From the NCBI GenBank assembly GCA_020161775.1, contig JAIUOW010000018.1, positions 1-64,000 on the forward strand: 64,000 nucleotides of DNA. The letters run 5' to 3'. Under the pieces are notes generated by a model. That model ran no database searches. It was not told the DNA's origin and worked only from the letters and a program-made list of their open reading frames with translations. Of this stretch, positions 1-7,463 are shown one piece after another (the stretch's first letter is position 1; every line of letters starts with the position of its first letter). Both the position numbers and the translations under genes were made by a program. This stretch comes from Pseudomonadota bacterium (GTDB lineage Bacteria > Pseudomonadota > Gammaproteobacteria > Burkholderiales > Burkholderiaceae_C).

Positions 1-1
1 T

Positions 2-445
2 GAGCGCGAGGTACAGAGCCTGACGCCCGATGAACGCCAGCGCATCCGCCAGGCCCGATCAAGACCGCTGCTGGATGACTTGCACCGGTGGATGCTGATC
101 ACGCGCCAGAAGATCACGGACGGCTCGGCCACGGCCAAAGCGCTGGACTACAGCCTCAAGCGCTGGGTGGCGCTGACGCGGTTCGTGGATGACGCTCGCC
201 TTCCTGCAGACAACAACTGGATCGAGAACCAGATCAGGCCAATTGCCATCGGCCGCTCGAACTGGCTGTTTGCTGGCTCGCTGCGGGCGGGAAGGCGGGC
301 GGCCGCCGTCATGAGCCTGATCCGCTCGGCGAAACTGAACGGGCACGATCCGTACGCCTATCTCAAGGATGTGCTGGCACGGCTGCCAACGCAGCGCGCC
401 AGCCAGATCGACGAGTTGCTGCCCCACCGCTGGAAGGCCAGCTGA
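2..445 (+). CDS. tnpC: IS66 family transposase TnpC, C-terminal part (5' end outside window)
   Basis: DDE transposase of an IS66 element; the reading frame is open from base 2, so only the last 147 residues are present. The recognisable part is the IS66 C-terminal region, with ADNNWIENQIRPIAIGRSNW (the conserved N-x-x-E-N-x-I-R-P stretch that includes the catalytic glutamate) followed by the typical short tail with LIRSAKLNGHDPYAYLKDVL. TnpC catalyses strand cleavage and joining during transposition. Nothing in the visible part is broken. Whether the whole element is active cannot be judged because its left end and the tnpA/tnpB genes lie outside the window. Confidence 0.93.
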   Translation, partial: EREVQSLTPDERQRIRQARSRPLLDDLHRWMLITRQKITDGSATAKALDYSLKRWVALTRFVDDARLPADNNWIENQIRPIAIGRSNWLFAGSLRAGRRAAAVMSLIRSAKLNGHDPYAYLKDVLARLPTQRASQIDELLPHRWKAS

Positions 446-455
446 CGCATCCACA

Positions 456-692
456 ATGTGCGCCATGGAACACATTGAAGCGTTGATTGCCGATGGAGGG
501 GAGATCACCGTGGGTGCCCGATGGCCGCACAAGTGCGTTGCTACTGCTGCCGATCAAAGCAACACCTTGGCAATGCTGGTGCGCCGCGACGGTGAAACGC
601 TGCCGGCGCTGCTCCGGCGCCTGGATCAGGCTATCGCCAAAGTCTATGACGACGACGGCTTCACGGACGAGGTGAATTCAGCGAGAACTTGA
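456..692 (+). CDS. Small hypothetical protein at the 3' end of the IS66 element
   Basis: A 78-residue ORF (75 if the second ATG at 465 is used) lies between the transposase stop and the inferred right end of the IS66 element. It begins MCAMEHIEALIADGGEI and contains VRRDGETLPALLRRLDQAIA. The composition (acidic, helical, no membrane segment) is that of a real small protein rather than an antisense shadow, and small passenger ORFs after tnpC occur in some IS66 elements. There is no good Shine-Dalgarno sequence, so it may be translationally coupled to tnpC 10 bases upstream. No function is recognised. Confidence 0.5.
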   Translation: MCAMEHIEALIADGGEITVGARWPHKCVATAADQSNTLAMLVRRDGETLPALLRRLDQAIAKVYDDDGFTDEVNSART

Positions 693-712
693 TCCGGCTG
701 CACCGGTCAAGA

Positions 713-732
713 TGGGATGGCCGGACGCATAC
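713..732 (-). repeat. Probable right terminal inverted repeat of IS66 element
   Basis: Read on the minus strand the element ends GTATGCGTCCGGCCATCCCA, which matches the GTAAGCG-type start of IS66-family terminal repeats with one difference. It lies immediately downstream of the last element ORF. The left repeat is outside the window, so the pairing is not shown. Confidence 0.55.
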
Positions 733-762
733 CGCTGAAGCCACCGCGATTTCCTGAGCCAG

Positions 763-996
763 TCAGAAGTAGAGGTTGGGGAATTGTTTCGCACGGTACT
801 CAACCGGCGGGACCCGGCCCAATGATTCATGGGGCCGATGGTGGTTGTAGCGATGCAACCAGTCCTGCGTCATGTCCCTGACCGCCTGCAGTGACTCGAA
901 CACGTAGCAGTCCAGCACCTCGGTTCGATAGGCCTTGTTGAATCGCTCCACATCGGTGTTCTGCGTCGGCTTGCCAGGCTGGATGTGGTTCAGGGC
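763..996 (-). pseudogene. IS3-family transposase OrfB (integrase core), C-terminal remnant
   Basis: The minus-strand frame encodes the last ~75 residues of an IS3-type OrfB: LNHIQPGKPTQN, DVERFNKAYRTEVLD, and then HRYNHHRPHESLG, the hallmark C-terminal end of the rve integrase core of IS3 elements. Homology stops at about position 996; upstream the frame continues only a few unrelated codons to a TAG near 1024-1026. The N-terminal two thirds, including the first two catalytic acidic residues, are therefore missing and the fragment cannot encode an active enzyme. It sits between the IS66 right end and an RraA-like fragment, so the locus has suffered at least two insertions and a deletion. Confidence 0.85.
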
Positions 997-999
997 AAT

Positions 1000-1062
1000 G
1001 GTGGCGGCGAGCTGATCAATGCGCTAATCGGCGGATTTATCTCGCAACAGGAGGCGGCGTGA
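1000..1062 (+). pseudogene. RraA-like gene fragment
   Basis: The plus strand reads GGGELINALIGG and stops a few codons later at 1060-1062. The first eleven residues match GGGELVNALIG of the intact RraA-family protein encoded at 2421-3101 (its residues 91-101) at ten positions, and the underlying DNA differs mainly at third codon positions. It begins exactly where IS3 homology ends. The simplest reading is a leftover piece of a second RraA-type gene cut by the IS3 insertion or deletion. The match is short, so convergence cannot be excluded. Confidence 0.4.
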
Positions 1063-1094
1063 GCTTCGTGCCAACCCAAAGTTAAAACTCGCTG

Positions 1095-1142
1095 TTGCCG
1101 GCAGGGGGTAAATCGCATTAATATGTCCAATATTTTAGACAT
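1095..1142 (+). promoter_or_regulatory. Promoter and palindromic operator of the HTH/nucleotidyltransferase pair
   Basis: A TTGCCG (1095-1100) and TAATAT (1119-1124) pair, 18 bases apart, forms a plausible sigma-70 promoter. Overlapping its downstream edge is the inverted repeat ATGTC-N10-GACAT (1123-1142), a typical place for autorepression by an XRE-type antitoxin. Transcription would start near 1131, downstream of the ATG at 1123, which argues that translation begins at the next in-frame ATG (1162). Confidence 0.5.
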
Positions 1143-1161
1143 TAAAAAGCCCGAATCCGCT

Positions 1162-1653
1162 ATGAACCTTGTTGACATCGGCGACGCCGTCCGCCTACGG
1201 CGCGTTGAGCTAGGCCTGTCCCAAGCGCAACTGGCTCACCTGAGCGGCCTTTCTCGCCAAACCCTGGTTGGCCTGGAAAACGGCGCGCTCAACGATTTAG
1301 GCGTCAACCGCGTGGGCCAGTTGATGGCGGTGCTGGGCTTGGACAGCCCCAAGCCCGATACGGACACCCGCAGCAAGAAGCGAGGCCTGTGGATGGCCGC
1401 CAAGACGGCCAGCGTCAGCTACAAGCGTGAACTGGCGCCCGAAGCGCTGGAGAAAGTCCTGGCGAGTGGCGATGTGCCGCCTTCATTCGCGCCGCACCTG
1501 ATACATCTGCTCGACGAAGCGCCTGTGCCCGTTGTCGTGATGGCTGTGGAGGAGGCTGCGTCGCGCGCGCACCTGCCGCCGCGGCAGGTCTGGCGCAACG
1601 TGGCGAAGTTGGCCGAGTCCTTGTCCGTGCACAGGCGGGCGCTGTGGGCATGA
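1162..1653 (+). CDS. XRE-family HTH protein, antitoxin of a nucleotidyltransferase TA pair
   Basis: Predicted DNA-binding antitoxin of 163 residues. Residues 4-55 form a helix-turn-helix domain (IGDAVRLRRVELGLSQ, then AHLSGLSRQTLVGLENG); the C-terminal part (about 75-163) is an unassigned helical domain common to HTH proteins that precede AbiEii-type genes. It overlaps the next gene by ATGA, so the two are translationally coupled. An in-frame ATG at 1123 would add 13 residues, but that codon lies inside the promoter/operator palindrome, so 1162 is preferred even though no strong ribosome-binding site is seen. The antitoxin appears intact although its partner toxin is interrupted. The inferred role is neutralisation of the toxin and autorepression through the palindrome at 1123-1142. 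Confidence 0.8.
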   Translation: MNLVDIGDAVRLRRVELGLSQAQLAHLSGLSRQTLVGLENGALNDLGVNRVGQLMAVLGLDSPKPDTDTRSKKRGLWMAAKTASVSYKRELAPEALEKVLASGDVPPSFAPHLIHLLDEAPVPVVVMAVEEAASRAHLPPRQVWRNVAKLAESLSVHRRALWA

Positions 1654-2378
1654 CGGTCAGGTCGCTACCTGCCGGGCCTTGGGAGAAGCTATTCCCGCGG
1701 GCGCTGACGCTGATTGACGAGATCAGCCGGTACGGCGGAATCAAGGATCCGTTCTGGACCCTGGGCGGGGGGACTGTACTGATGTTCCGCCACCACCATC
1801 GGTTGAGCAAGGACATCGACATCTTTGTGCCCGATCCGCAGTACCTCGGCTTTGTCACCCCCCGGTTGAGCGACACGGCTGCTGATCTGACGTAGGACTA
1901 CACCGAGCAGCCGGGCGCTTTCGTCAAGTTGCAGTTCGACGAAGGTGAGGTTGATTTCGTGGCGGCGCCCAACCTGCTGGCTGACGCGTGGGAAATCTGG
2001 GACGTTGGCGGCCGCTCCGTCAAGGTGGAAACGGCCGCCGAAATCATCGCCAAGAAGATGTACCACCGGGGCGACCGCGCCACGGCGCGCGATCTGTTCG
2101 ACTTTGCGCTCGTGATCGAGCGCGAGCCTGGGCAACTTTTGACGGCAAAGCCCTTTCTGCTGCGTCACCGCGACGCTTTTCTGTCGCAAATCGCGCAGCC
2201 ACATGCTGGATTGCGAATCACGTTCGATGCCATTGCCACGCTGGACTACGCTCCGGGCTTTGATCGTTGCGTGGCCGTGGTTGGCGAATTCTTGAGCGAC
2301 CTGCAGCTGGTCGAGCGATTGACTTCAAATCACTTTTTCTCATCAATCACAATTCTGAAATATCGCTTTTTCCGGTAA
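1650..2378 (+). pseudogene. AbiEii/AbiGii-type nucleotidyltransferase toxin, interrupted by an in-frame stop
   Basis: The gene starts in an ATGA overlap with the antitoxin. It shows the nucleotidyltransferase core: TLGGGTVLMFRHHHRLSKDI with the GG motif at residues 39-41 and the metal-binding D-x-D at 55-57. A TAG at 1893-1895 (codon 82) stops translation just after the catalytic motif, but the same frame continues without a shift (DYTEQPGAFVKLQFDEGEVD) through the C-terminal half with AAEIIAKKMYHRGDRATARD. A single base change, for example from GAG, CAG or AAG, would explain it. The last ~20 codons are AT-rich and unlike the rest, as if the original 3' end was also replaced. Unless the stop is read through or is a sequencing error, the toxin is dead. 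Confidence 0.85.
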
Positions 2379-2420
2379 CCGTTCCTGCCCAAAATCTGCG
2401 GCAAGCAACGTTACCGTTTC

Positions 2421-3101
2421 ATGTCACAAACCCAATCCCCTTCGGGCTTCACGCTCAATCCCCCGCCGGCCCTGGCCCCGGCCGACCTGGTCACCGCCTT
2501 CACCGACGTCGTCACCCCCCACATCAGCGACAACCTGGACCGCCTGCCGGGCATCACCGGCCTGCAGCGTTACCATGCGGGCCGCAAGCTCGTGGGCACG
2601 GCCTTTACCGTCAAGGTGCGTCCGGGCGACAACCTGCTGATCTACAAGGCGCTCATGCAGCTGCAGCCCGGCCACGTGTTGGTGGTGGACGGCGGGGGCG
2701 AGCTGGTCAATGCGCTGATTGGTGAGCTGATCCTTCAATACGCGCAGCAGCGCGGCTGCGTGGGCTTTGTCATCGATGGCGCCATTCGCGACAGCGCCGC
2801 GTTTTACAAGGCTGACTTTCCCTGCTACGCCCGGGGCGTGTCGCACCGCGGCCCGTACAAGACCGGGCCGGGCTCGCTCAACGTGCCGGTGTCCATCGCG
2901 GGCCAGGTGGTGCAGCCGGGCGATCTGGTGGTGGGCGACGAGGATGGCGTCGTGACTTTCCCGGTCGCGCAGGCGCCCGCCCTGCTGGACGCCGCGCGGC
3001 GCAGCGCCACCAAGGAGGCCGCGGTCATGGCCGAGATCGCCACCGGCCGCGTGGACCAGAGCTGGCTCACGGCCACGCTGGCGCCGTTTGGTTTGCTGTG
3101 A
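2421..3101 (+). CDS. RraA-family aldolase (4-hydroxy-4-methyl-2-oxoglutarate / 4-carboxy-4-hydroxy-2-oxoadipate aldolase type)
   Basis: A 226-residue protein of the RraA/HMG-CHA aldolase fold. The conserved VVDGGGELVNALIG stretch (88-101) and IDGAIRD (118-124) are present. R123 and D124 correspond to the pyruvate-binding arginine and the metal-coordinating aspartate of class II HMG/CHA aldolases, which split 4-hydroxy-4-methyl-2-oxoglutarate into two pyruvates. RNase-E-inhibitor RraA shares the fold, but the metabolic neighbours favour an aldolase here. It is the first gene of an operon with an aminotransferase (18 bases downstream) and an amino-acid ABC importer. The substrate is inferred, not shown. 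Confidence 0.82.
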   Translation: MSQTQSPSGFTLNPPPALAPADLVTAFTDVVTPHISDNLDRLPGITGLQRYHAGRKLVGTAFTVKVRPGDNLLIYKALMQLQPGHVLVVDGGGELVNALIGELILQYAQQRGCVGFVIDGAIRDSAAFYKADFPCYARGVSHRGPYKTGPGSLNVPVSIAGQVVQPGDLVVGDEDGVVTFPVAQAPALLDAARRSATKEAAVMAEIATGRVDQSWLTATLAPFGLL

Positions 3102-3119
3102 GCGAAGGGGCCTGAAAGT

Positions 3120-4415
3120 ATGAACATGAACGCCACCACCCCCGGCACGTTGCTTGCCTACCGCCTGGACGCCGTCAAGCCGTCGCCCAGCATGGCCGCC
3201 AAGATGCGCGTGGACGCGCTGCGCGCGGCTGGCCGCCGCATTGTGGACTTCACCATCGGCGAGCCCGACTTTCCCACGCCGCCGCACATCGTGGCCGCAG
3301 GCATCGCTGCGCTGAACGCCGGGCTCACGCGCTACACGCCGTCGGCCGGCATTCCCGTGCTGCGCCAGGCCATCGCGGCCAAGCTGTTGCGTGAAAACGG
3401 GCTGACCTATGCCATCGACGACATCGTCGTGGGCTGCGGCGCCAAGCACATCATCTACAACGCGCTCGCCGCCACGCTCAATGACGGCGACGAGGTCATC
3501 ATCCCGGCGCCATTCTGGGTGTCGTACCCCGACATGGTTGCGCTGCAGGGCGGTGTGCCTGTCGTGGTTCCGTGCCCGGCGGCCGATGGCTTCAAGCTCA
3601 CGCCCGCCGCGCTGGAGCGTGCCATCACCCCGCGCACGCGCTGGCTGGTTCTCAATTCGCCCAACAACCCCACGGGCGCGGTCTATTCCGCCGACGAACT
3701 GCGTGCCCTGGGCGCCGTGCTGGAGCGGCACCCCCACGTCTGGCTCATGACGGACGAGATCTACGAACATTTCGTCTATGGTGACGCGCGCCACGCGTCA
3801 CCCATCGCGGTCACGCCGTCGCTGCAGTCGCGCGCGCTGCTGGTCAATGGCATGTCCAAGGCCTATGCCATGACGGGCTGGCGCCTGGGCTATGGCGCGG
3901 GGCCGCGCGCACTGGTCAAGGCAATCGTGTTGCTGCTGACGCAGAGCACGTCATGCGCCGTGGGCATGAGCCAGGCCGCCGCCGCCGTGGCGCTGGACGG
4001 CCCGCAGGACTGCGTGAAGGAAGCCGCCGCGCTGTTCGCGGCGCGCTGCGACCGCATGGTGGCGCTGCTGAACGCCATTCCCGGCATCCACTGCCCGCGC
4101 CCCGACGGCGCGTTCTATGTGTTCCCGAATGTGGACGGCCTGTTAGGCAGGTCAACCGAATCGGGCAAGACCCTGTCCAGCGACCTGGATGTGATGATGT
4201 TCCTGCTGGACGAGGCCGGAGTGGCTACGATTGACGGCAGTTCCTATGGAATGCAGGGACACCTTCGCATGTCGTTCGCCACGTCCATCGAAGAAATCGA
4301 GGCCGGTTGCGCGGCCATCGCCCAGGCCGTCGCACGGCTGCGCCCGTCTTCGGGTTCCCCCGTTTCCCTCAACCCCTCCCACCAGCCTTCCAACAAGGAT
4401 CAAGCCCATGCGTAA
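3120..4415 (+). CDS. PLP-dependent aminotransferase, class I/II
   Basis: A 431-residue fold-type I aminotransferase of the aspartate/aromatic aminotransferase I-gamma group. Visible features: FTIGEPDFPTPPHI near the N terminus, the cofactor-binding NSPNNPTGAVYS, DEIYEHFVYG with the PLP-pyridine aspartate, the Schiff-base lysine in NGMSKAYAMTGWRLGY, and the C-terminal arginine region LRMSFATS that binds the alpha-carboxylate. It transfers the amino group of an amino acid to a 2-oxo acid in the cytoplasm. It follows the RraA-type aldolase and overlaps the transporter's binding-protein gene by eight bases. It likely deaminates the imported amino acid to the 2-oxo acid that the aldolase then cleaves. 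Confidence 0.9.
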   Translation: MNMNATTPGTLLAYRLDAVKPSPSMAAKMRVDALRAAGRRIVDFTIGEPDFPTPPHIVAAGIAALNAGLTRYTPSAGIPVLRQAIAAKLLRENGLTYAIDDIVVGCGAKHIIYNALAATLNDGDEVIIPAPFWVSYPDMVALQGGVPVVVPCPAADGFKLTPAALERAITPRTRWLVLNSPNNPTGAVYSADELRALGAVLERHPHVWLMTDEIYEHFVYGDARHASPIAVTPSLQSRALLVNGMSKAYAMTGWRLGYGAGPRALVKAIVLLLTQSTSCAVGMSQAAAAVALDGPQDCVKEAAALFAARCDRMVALLNAIPGIHCPRPDGAFYVFPNVDGLLGRSTESGKTLSSDLDVMMFLLDEAGVATIDGSSYGMQGHLRMSFATSIEEIEAGCAAIAQAVARLRPSSGSPVSLNPSHQPSNKDQAHA

Positions 4416-5214
4416 GCTCTCTCTCACGGCGCTCGCCGCCGCCGCCCTGTTCTGTGCCCACGCGCAGGCCGACCAACTCGCCGACATCAAGCAGCGTGGC
4501 ACCCTGGTGTGTGGCACGCTGGGCACGGCCGAGCCGTTCAGCTTCCCCAACCCGCAGACGCGTGAGATCCAGGGTTACGACGTGGACTTCTGCGCCGCCA
4601 TCGCCAAGAGCCTGGGCGTCAAGCTGGAGGTCAAGTCGATCTCGGTGCCTGCGCGCATTCCCGAACTGACGCAGGCCCGCGTGGACATCGTCGCCGCCAA
4701 CCTGGGCTACACGCCCGAGCGCGCCGAGCAGATCACCTTCAGCGACGGCTACTACGCCACCGGCACCAAGGTCGCCACGCGCCGCGCCGACAAGTTCAAG
4801 ACGCCGACCGACCTGGCCGGCAAGCGCGTTGCCGCGGGCAAGGGCTCTACGTCCGAAGCCGCCACGCGCCGGGTCATTCCCAATGTGGAAGTCGTGACCT
4901 TCCAGGACACGCCCGCCGTGTACCTGGCGCTGCAGCAGGGCAAGGTGGACGGTGCGTCCGTGTCCGAACTGGTGCTGGTCAAGTGGAAGCGCGAATCCGA
5001 AGCCACCACGCCGCTGGAGATCCTGGAGCCCGCGCTCATGACCGAGACCTGGGGCATCGGCATGCGCAAGAACGAAGCCGCCATGATCAAGCACGTCAAC
5101 GGCGTGCTCCAGCAACTGGAAAAGTCCGGCGAAGCCGCGAAGATTTTCGACAAGTGGCTGGGCACCCCGTACCAGATGAAGCGCGACTTCAAGATCCTGC
5201 CGATCAAGGGCTGA
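4408..5214 (+). CDS. Amino-acid ABC transporter, periplasmic substrate-binding protein
   Basis: A 268-residue family 3 solute-binding protein. An N-terminal signal peptide (MRKLSLTALAAAALFCAHAQA) is followed by ADIKQRGTLVCGTLG, then the typical QGYDVDFCAAIAKSLG and ARVDIVAANLGYTPERAEQI segments of polar amino-acid binders. It captures the substrate in the periplasm and delivers it to the two permeases encoded downstream. The start overlaps the aminotransferase 3' end by eight bases. The family covers Glu, Gln, His, Arg and opine binders; the ligand cannot be fixed from sequence alone. Confidence 0.9.
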   Translation: MRKLSLTALAAAALFCAHAQADQLADIKQRGTLVCGTLGTAEPFSFPNPQTREIQGYDVDFCAAIAKSLGVKLEVKSISVPARIPELTQARVDIVAANLGYTPERAEQITFSDGYYATGTKVATRRADKFKTPTDLAGKRVAAGKGSTSEAATRRVIPNVEVVTFQDTPAVYLALQQGKVDGASVSELVLVKWKRESEATTPLEILEPALMTETWGIGMRKNEAAMIKHVNGVLQQLEKSGEAAKIFDKWLGTPYQMKRDFKILPIKG

Positions 5215-5240
5215 TTCTTTTGCGCTGATCGCACCAGGCC

Positions 5241-5936
5241 ATGAACCCGCTCGATTTCTCCGTCCTCTGGCGCGGCGACTACCCCGCGCTGATCGCGCGG
5301 GGCATGGTCACCCTGCTTGAACTCACGGCCGCGTCGTGGGTTCTGGCCATGGCGCTGGGCACGCTGCTCGCGTTCATCCGCATGAGCCGCAGCCGCATCG
5401 CGCGGGCCTTCGTGGCCACGTATGTGGAATACCACCAGAACGTGCCCATGCTGGTGCAGATCTTCCTGTGGTATTTCGGCATCCCCACGCTGCTGCCGCA
5501 GGACTGGCAGATGTGGGTCAACCGCAATGGCGGCGAGTTCATCTTCGCGTTCATTGCCATCGGCCTGGCCATGGCGGCGTATGTGTCCGAGGCGCTGCGC
5601 GGTGGCATCCGCGCCGTGCCCGCAACCCAGCTTGAGGCCGCGCGCGCCCTGGGCCTGAACTTCCTGCAGAGCTTTCGCCTGGTGGTGCTGCCGCAGGCCG
5701 CGCGCATCGCGCTGCCCGCGCTGGTCAGCCACACGGTGCTGCTGCTCAAGAACACCAGCCTGGCCATGGCCATCGGCGTGGTGGAGCTGACCTACGCCAC
5801 GCGTGAAATCGAGAGCCAGTCCTTCCGGACGATCGAGGTGTACCTGTTCTCGACCGTCGTTTACCTGGCGCTGACGCTGCTCATCATGTGGGGCGGCAGC
5901 CGGGCCGAGGCGCGCCTGCGCCTGCCCACGCGCTGA
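5241..5936 (+). CDS. Amino-acid ABC transporter permease
   Basis: A 231-residue inner-membrane permease of the His/Glu/Gln/Arg/opine (HisM/GltJ) type. It has hydrophobic membrane segments and the cytoplasmic EAA loop SEALRGGIRAVPATQLEAAR followed by ALGLNFLQSFRLVVLPQA, the docking site for the ATPase. It lies 26 bases after the binding-protein gene and 13 before a second permease; the two are expected to form the heterodimeric channel. VEYHQNVPMLVQIFLWYFGI is the family-typical 'RN/QNVP' periplasmic helix region. Confidence 0.92.
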   Translation: MNPLDFSVLWRGDYPALIARGMVTLLELTAASWVLAMALGTLLAFIRMSRSRIARAFVATYVEYHQNVPMLVQIFLWYFGIPTLLPQDWQMWVNRNGGEFIFAFIAIGLAMAAYVSEALRGGIRAVPATQLEAARALGLNFLQSFRLVVLPQAARIALPALVSHTVLLLKNTSLAMAIGVVELTYATREIESQSFRTIEVYLFSTVVYLALTLLIMWGGSRAEARLRLPTR

Positions 5937-5949
5937 AAGGAGCAAGGCC

Positions 5950-6705
5950 ATGCAGGACATCCTTGCCATCCTCCGCGACTACGGCATGCTGCTGCTGGTG
6001 GGGCAATACCCCCATGGGCCCGTGGGCGGCCTGGTCATCACGCTGGCGCTGTCCATCCTGGGCGTGGCGCTGGCCTTCCCGCTGGGCGTGCTGATGGCGC
6101 TGGCGCGCATCAGCCCGTACGCGGTGGTGCGCCTGCCGGCCATCGCGGTCATTGCCGTGGTGCGCGGCGTGCCGCTCATCATGTTCATCTTCTGGGTGTA
6201 TTTCTTCCTGCCGGTGCTGACCGGGCGGCCCATCAGCGGATTCACGACGCTGCTGGTCACGCTGGTGATCTACGAGGCCGCGTACCTGGCCGAGATCGTG
6301 CGCGCCGGCATCGAAGGCCTGCCCAAAGGCCAGATGGAAGGCGCCCGCGCTGTCGGCCTGACCTACATGCAGGCCATGCGGCTGGTGATCCTGCCGCAGG
6401 CGCTGTACAACATGGTGCCCGCCATGCTGGGCCAGTTCGTGTCCACCGTGAAGGAAACGTCGCTGGGCTATGTCATCAGCGTCAACGAACTGACCTTTGC
6501 CGCCAACCAGATCAACAGCATCCTGCTGACCAAGCCGTTCGGGGTGTACCTGATCCTGGCGCTGACCTATTTCGCCGTGTGCTTCACGCTGACGCAGCTG
6601 GCCCGCATGCTGGAGCGGCGCATCGCCCGCCGTCGCGCCGGCGCACGCCCATCCACCCCGGCCGCTTCGCCCGCCGCCACCGTCCCCGCAAGCCAGAACG
6701 CATGA
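5950..6705 (+). CDS. Amino-acid ABC transporter permease
   Basis: The second permease of the importer, 251 residues (GltK/HisQ type). The EAA motif [20 protein letters not shown] is followed by [20 protein letters not shown], and [19 protein letters not shown] is the conserved 'RGTPLL'-like region. A Shine-Dalgarno-like AAGGAG precedes the ATG. It overlaps the ATPase gene by ATGA, indicating translational coupling. The C-terminal 30 residues are an Ala/Pro-rich cytoplasmic tail without counterpart in the first permease. Confidence 0.92.
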   Translation: MQDILAILRDYGMLLLVGQYPHGPVGGLVITLALSILGVALAFPLGVLMALARISPYAVVRLPAIAVIAVVRGVPLIMFIFWVYFFLPVLTGRPISGFTTLLVTLVIYEAAYLAEIVRAGIEGLPKGQMEGARAVGLTYMQAMRLVILPQALYNMVPAMLGQFVSTVKETSLGYVISVNELTFAANQINSILLTKPFGVYLILALTYFAVCFTLTQLARMLERRIARRRAGARPSTPAASPAATVPASQNA

Positions 6706-7448
6706 CCTCCACGTCCGACATGATCGCCTTCGACGCCGTCAACAAGTGGTACGGCGACTACCACGCCCTGAACGGCATCACGGCCGGCGTCGCCCGCGGC
6801 GAGGTCGTGGTCGTCTGCGGCCCTTCGGGCTCGGGCAAGTCCACGCTGATCCGCACCGTCAACCGGCTCGAAGAGATCCAGCAGGGCCGCATCCTGTTCG
6901 ACGGGCAGGACGTTCACGCCAAGTCGCTGGACGTGAACCGCTTTCGCAGCCACGTGGGCTTCGTGTTCCAGAGCTTCAACCTGTTCCCGCACCTGTCGGC
7001 GGCCGAGAACATCATGCTCGCGCCCATGAACGTGCAAAAGCGTTCCCGCGCCCAGGCGCGCGAGCGTGCGCAGGAGCTGCTGGCGCGCGTGGGCCTGGCG
7101 GGCAAGGCCGATGCATTCCCCGGCCAGCTGTCGGGCGGCCAGCAGCAGCGGGTGGCGATCGCCCGCGCGCTGGCCATGGACCCGCCGGCCATGCTGTTCG
7201 ACGAGCCCACCAGCGCGCTGGACCCCGAGATGGTGGGCGAGGTGCTGCAGGTCATGAAATCGCTCGCGCGCGACGGCATGACCATGATGTGCGTCACGCA
7301 CGAGATGGGCTTTGCACGCGAAGTGGCCGACCGCGTGTGGTTCATGGACCAGGGCCGCATCGTCGAGACCGGCACGCCGCAGGCGTTCTTCTCGGCGCCC
7401 GAAAGCGAGCGCGCCCGCAAGTTCCTGTCGGACCTGCGCTCGCACTGA
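6702..7448 (+). CDS. Amino-acid ABC transporter ATP-binding protein (GlnQ type)
   Basis: A 248-residue ATPase of the polar amino-acid uptake family. Walker A is GPSGSGKST, the signature is [15 protein letters not shown], and Walker B is [15 protein letters not shown] with the switch histidine in VTHEMGFA. It energises import through the two upstream permeases. The chosen ATG overlaps the permease stop (ATGA) and gives the usual family length; longer upstream frames only read through the permease gene. It is the last gene of the rraA-type aldolase/aminotransferase/transporter operon and converges on a minus-strand LysR gene 15 bases away. Confidence 0.94.
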   Translation: MTSTSDMIAFDAVNKWYGDYHALNGITAGVARGEVVVVCGPSGSGKSTLIRTVNRLEEIQQGRILFDGQDVHAKSLDVNRFRSHVGFVFQSFNLFPHLSAAENIMLAPMNVQKRSRAQARERAQELLARVGLAGKADAFPGQLSGGQQQRVAIARALAMDPPAMLFDEPTSALDPEMVGEVLQVMKSLARDGMTMMCVTHEMGFAREVADRVWFMDQGRIVETGTPQAFFSAPESERARKFLSDLRSH

Positions 7449-7463
7449 AATCCTCTGGCCGGC

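Larger units (their letters stand above)
1..732 (+). mobile_element. IS66-family insertion sequence, 3' part
   Basis: This is the right-hand part of an IS66-type element that begins outside the window. It contains the end of the TnpC transposase and one small downstream ORF. The right terminus is inferred at about 713-732: read from the minus strand it begins GTATGCGTCCGG, close to the GTAAGCG start expected for IS66 ends. The eight bases after it (cgctgaag, 733-740) could be one copy of the target duplication, but the left end is not visible so this cannot be tested. The element directly abuts an IS3-type remnant. Confidence 0.75.

Noticed and set aside
733-762. Terminal inverted repeat of the IS3 remnant next to the IS66 end
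   Set aside because: No matching second end could be found because the other side of the element is deleted, so the boundary cannot be called.
2373-2417. CGGTAAC and GTTACCG arms flanking the gap before the RraA-type gene
   Set aside because: The arms are about 30 bases apart and imperfect, and one lies in the altered 3' end of the toxin pseudogene; chance cannot be excluded.
2424-3794. A 456-codon minus-strand frame across the RraA-type and aminotransferase genes
   Set aside because: It spans two unrelated genes in antisense and has composition typical of high-GC shadow frames.
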